From: Aliarcobacter thereius LMG 24486
Lineage (GTDB): Bacteria; Campylobacterota; Campylobacteria; Campylobacterales; Arcobacteraceae
Direction of reading: 5' to 3'
Assembly (NCBI RefSeq): GCF_004214815.1
Contig: NZ_CP035926.1
Span: 1,798,001-1,862,000, forward strand
DNA: 64,000 nt
Within the stretch, counting starts at the first letter, position 1, and every line of letters begins with the position of its first letter. The notes under the pieces were generated by a model. The model was not told where the DNA came from, ran no database searches, and saw only the letters and a list, made by a program, of their open reading frames with translations. The position numbers were made by a program, and so were the translations under genes. Shown in pieces: positions 62,899 to 64,000 of this stretch.

Positions 62899-64000
62899 TT
62901 ACCAAGAAAAAGACAATGATGCATTTATATTTGCATATTTTGGATACTTATCTCCATCAATTTCAGTTGTTTTTGAAGCCATTTGTCCAGATATTTCAAG
63001 TGGTCCAATTCCAATACCTGCTGTATAAACAAGACCTGCATTATCACTATTTGCAAGATTTTTCATAAGTCCTGCATTTATTTGGAAAATCCATAAATCA
63101 AAACCAACTCCACCACCAACAAATTTTGTTTTGTATCCATTTAATGATTTACTTTCTGTTAGGTCTGCATCGAATGCCAACTCCATAAAACCTAGTTCAT
63201 AAGCAGCTCCCACTCTTAACATAGGATCTAAAGAGTGGTTTCCATTTACTAAATCAAATTTTGGTTTATTTAAATTCTTTCCTACTAAAGCTAATGTTAA
63301 ATCTTTATCAAAAGCTGGATTATATGCTAATCCTAAATCAATACCAATATTACTTGACTCTTTTTTACTATCATCAAAATCATCAAATATATCTTTATCA
63401 CTATCTAATCTATAAAAACTAGAATATGCATATCCTTTCATAAATTTAACAGCTCCTCCAAGATATACATCTCCAAAATCACCATTGAATTCATGTCCAT
63501 AAGCAAGAGGAACTTCAACTATTCCTAAAGTTTCTAACTCAACTCCTGTTTTTGCATTACAAGACGAATCATCATCCATAGCACAAATTAAAGATGAGCT
63601 TTCATAATCATTTTGAGTTACAATTTGAGCTGTTCCATTTTGTAGAATCTCATAAAATCCGCCACTATTATCTTTAAAAATCAACCTATTATAATCTTGG
63701 TCAATCTCAGCAGTTGCACTCATATCAGCTGTTCCAAATATTCCAAAACCAAAGTTTTTTATTGCAAAAGATAGATCAGTAGTTGGATTTGCTTGCATTG
63801 ATGCCTCATCCATATTTAAAATGATATCTCTTGCTTCAAATAAAGTATTTATATCGTTTATATCTACATTTGTAGGTGTTGTAGAAACATCTTTATACTT
63901 ATCAATTAAGTCTGAAAAGCTTAAATCATCAAGTTTATCAACTGATGCAAAAACATCATTATCTGTTAATCCAACTCCAACTCCTGTATGAAAAGCAAAA
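62899..64000 (-). CDS. TraF-like outer membrane protein (partial, N-terminus outside window)
   Basis: The frame is open from the right edge to the stop at 62899, about 367 residues; the Met at 63813 is internal. The sequence is beta-rich with alternating hydrophobic strands and ends in aromatic Trp (LSFSW), as in outer-membrane barrels. Repeated phrases such as GIDLGLAYNPAF, LALVGKNLNKP and MLRVGAAYELG match the plasmid transfer TraF (TraF_2) family, which in this phylum is a chromosomal outer-membrane protein of unknown role. Two Cys (CAMDDDSSC) could form a disulfide. Confidence 0.75.
   Translation of the reverse strand, partial: FAFHTGVGVGLTDNDVFASVDKLDDLSFSDLIDKYKDVSTTPTNVDINDINTLFEARDIILNMDEASMQANPTTDLSFAIKNFGFGIFGTADMSATAEIDQDYNRLIFKDNSGGFYEILQNGTAQIVTQNDYESSSLICAMDDDSSCNAKTGVELETLGIVEVPLAYGHEFNGDFGDVYLGGAVKFMKGYAYSSFYRLDSDKDIFDDFDDSKKESSNIGIDLGLAYNPAFDKDLTLALVGKNLNKPKFDLVNGNHSLDPMLRVGAAYELGFMELAFDADLTESKSLNGYKTKFVGGGVGFDLWIFQINAGLMKNLANSDNAGLVYTAGIGIGPLEISGQMASKTTEIDGDKYPKYANINASLSFSW

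Overview
The window is an AT-rich chromosomal segment from a member of the Campylobacterota, most likely the Arcobacter/Aliarcobacter group. The evidence is the 16S sequence, the futalosine menaquinone gene mqnD, a complete pseudaminic acid operon, and the gene order fabZ-lpxA-clpX-mreB-mreC that is also found in Campylobacter. Coding is dense, with many 1-8 base overlaps between genes.

Layout. Positions 1-6533 (minus strand) hold a pseudaminic acid operon, pseB-C-F-G-H-I, followed by a sugar formyltransferase and the start of a PIG-L deacetylase; this makes the CMP-activated nonulosonate used on flagellin or surface glycans. Positions 6640-25919 carry core and accessory genes: recA, an NSS transporter, nfo, a Bcr/CflA efflux pump, a SulP transporter with a lipoprotein, an AAA ATPase, an unknown protein with mqnD and murB, a 456-residue protein of unknown function, then topA, a phosphodiesterase, bioB, eno, an FtsB/DivIC-like protein and an AMIN-domain protein.

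Positions 25972-36753 (minus strand) form a single-direction defence island: hsdM, a RhuM-Fic fusion, hsdS, a membrane/coiled-coil protein, a three-gene ABC-3C module (SMEK protein, small middle component of MC6 type, DUF2326 ATPase), then hsdR. An apparently complete ABC-3C conflict module and an unknown membrane protein are thus nested between the S and R genes of a type I restriction-modification system. The Fic motif has Tyr in place of the catalytic His. This is the most unusual region.

Positions 36831-48050 carry mnmG, ribE, mgtE and the minus-strand run queH-lpxB-fabZ-lpxA-clpX-mreB-mreC. Upstream of mgtE there is a 23-codon ORF with a strong ribosome binding site, overlapped by a long inverted repeat, which looks like a possible regulatory leader. 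A small lipoprotein gene at 47661 has no ATG, GTG or TTG and appears to start at ATA. Positions 48070-53650 hold a complete rRNA operon on the minus strand (16S, tRNA-Ile, tRNA-Ala, 23S, 5S) with a consensus promoter, a boxA-like element, processing stems and a terminator. Positions 53855-64000 carry a BI-1 family protein, bioC, secG-frr-pyrE-RDD-MFS, a tryptophanase-family lyase, a small membrane protein, a ZntB/CorA transporter, yaaA, a YitT protein and part of a TraF-like outer membrane protein.

All calls come from reading the sequence and recall of protein families; no database search was run.
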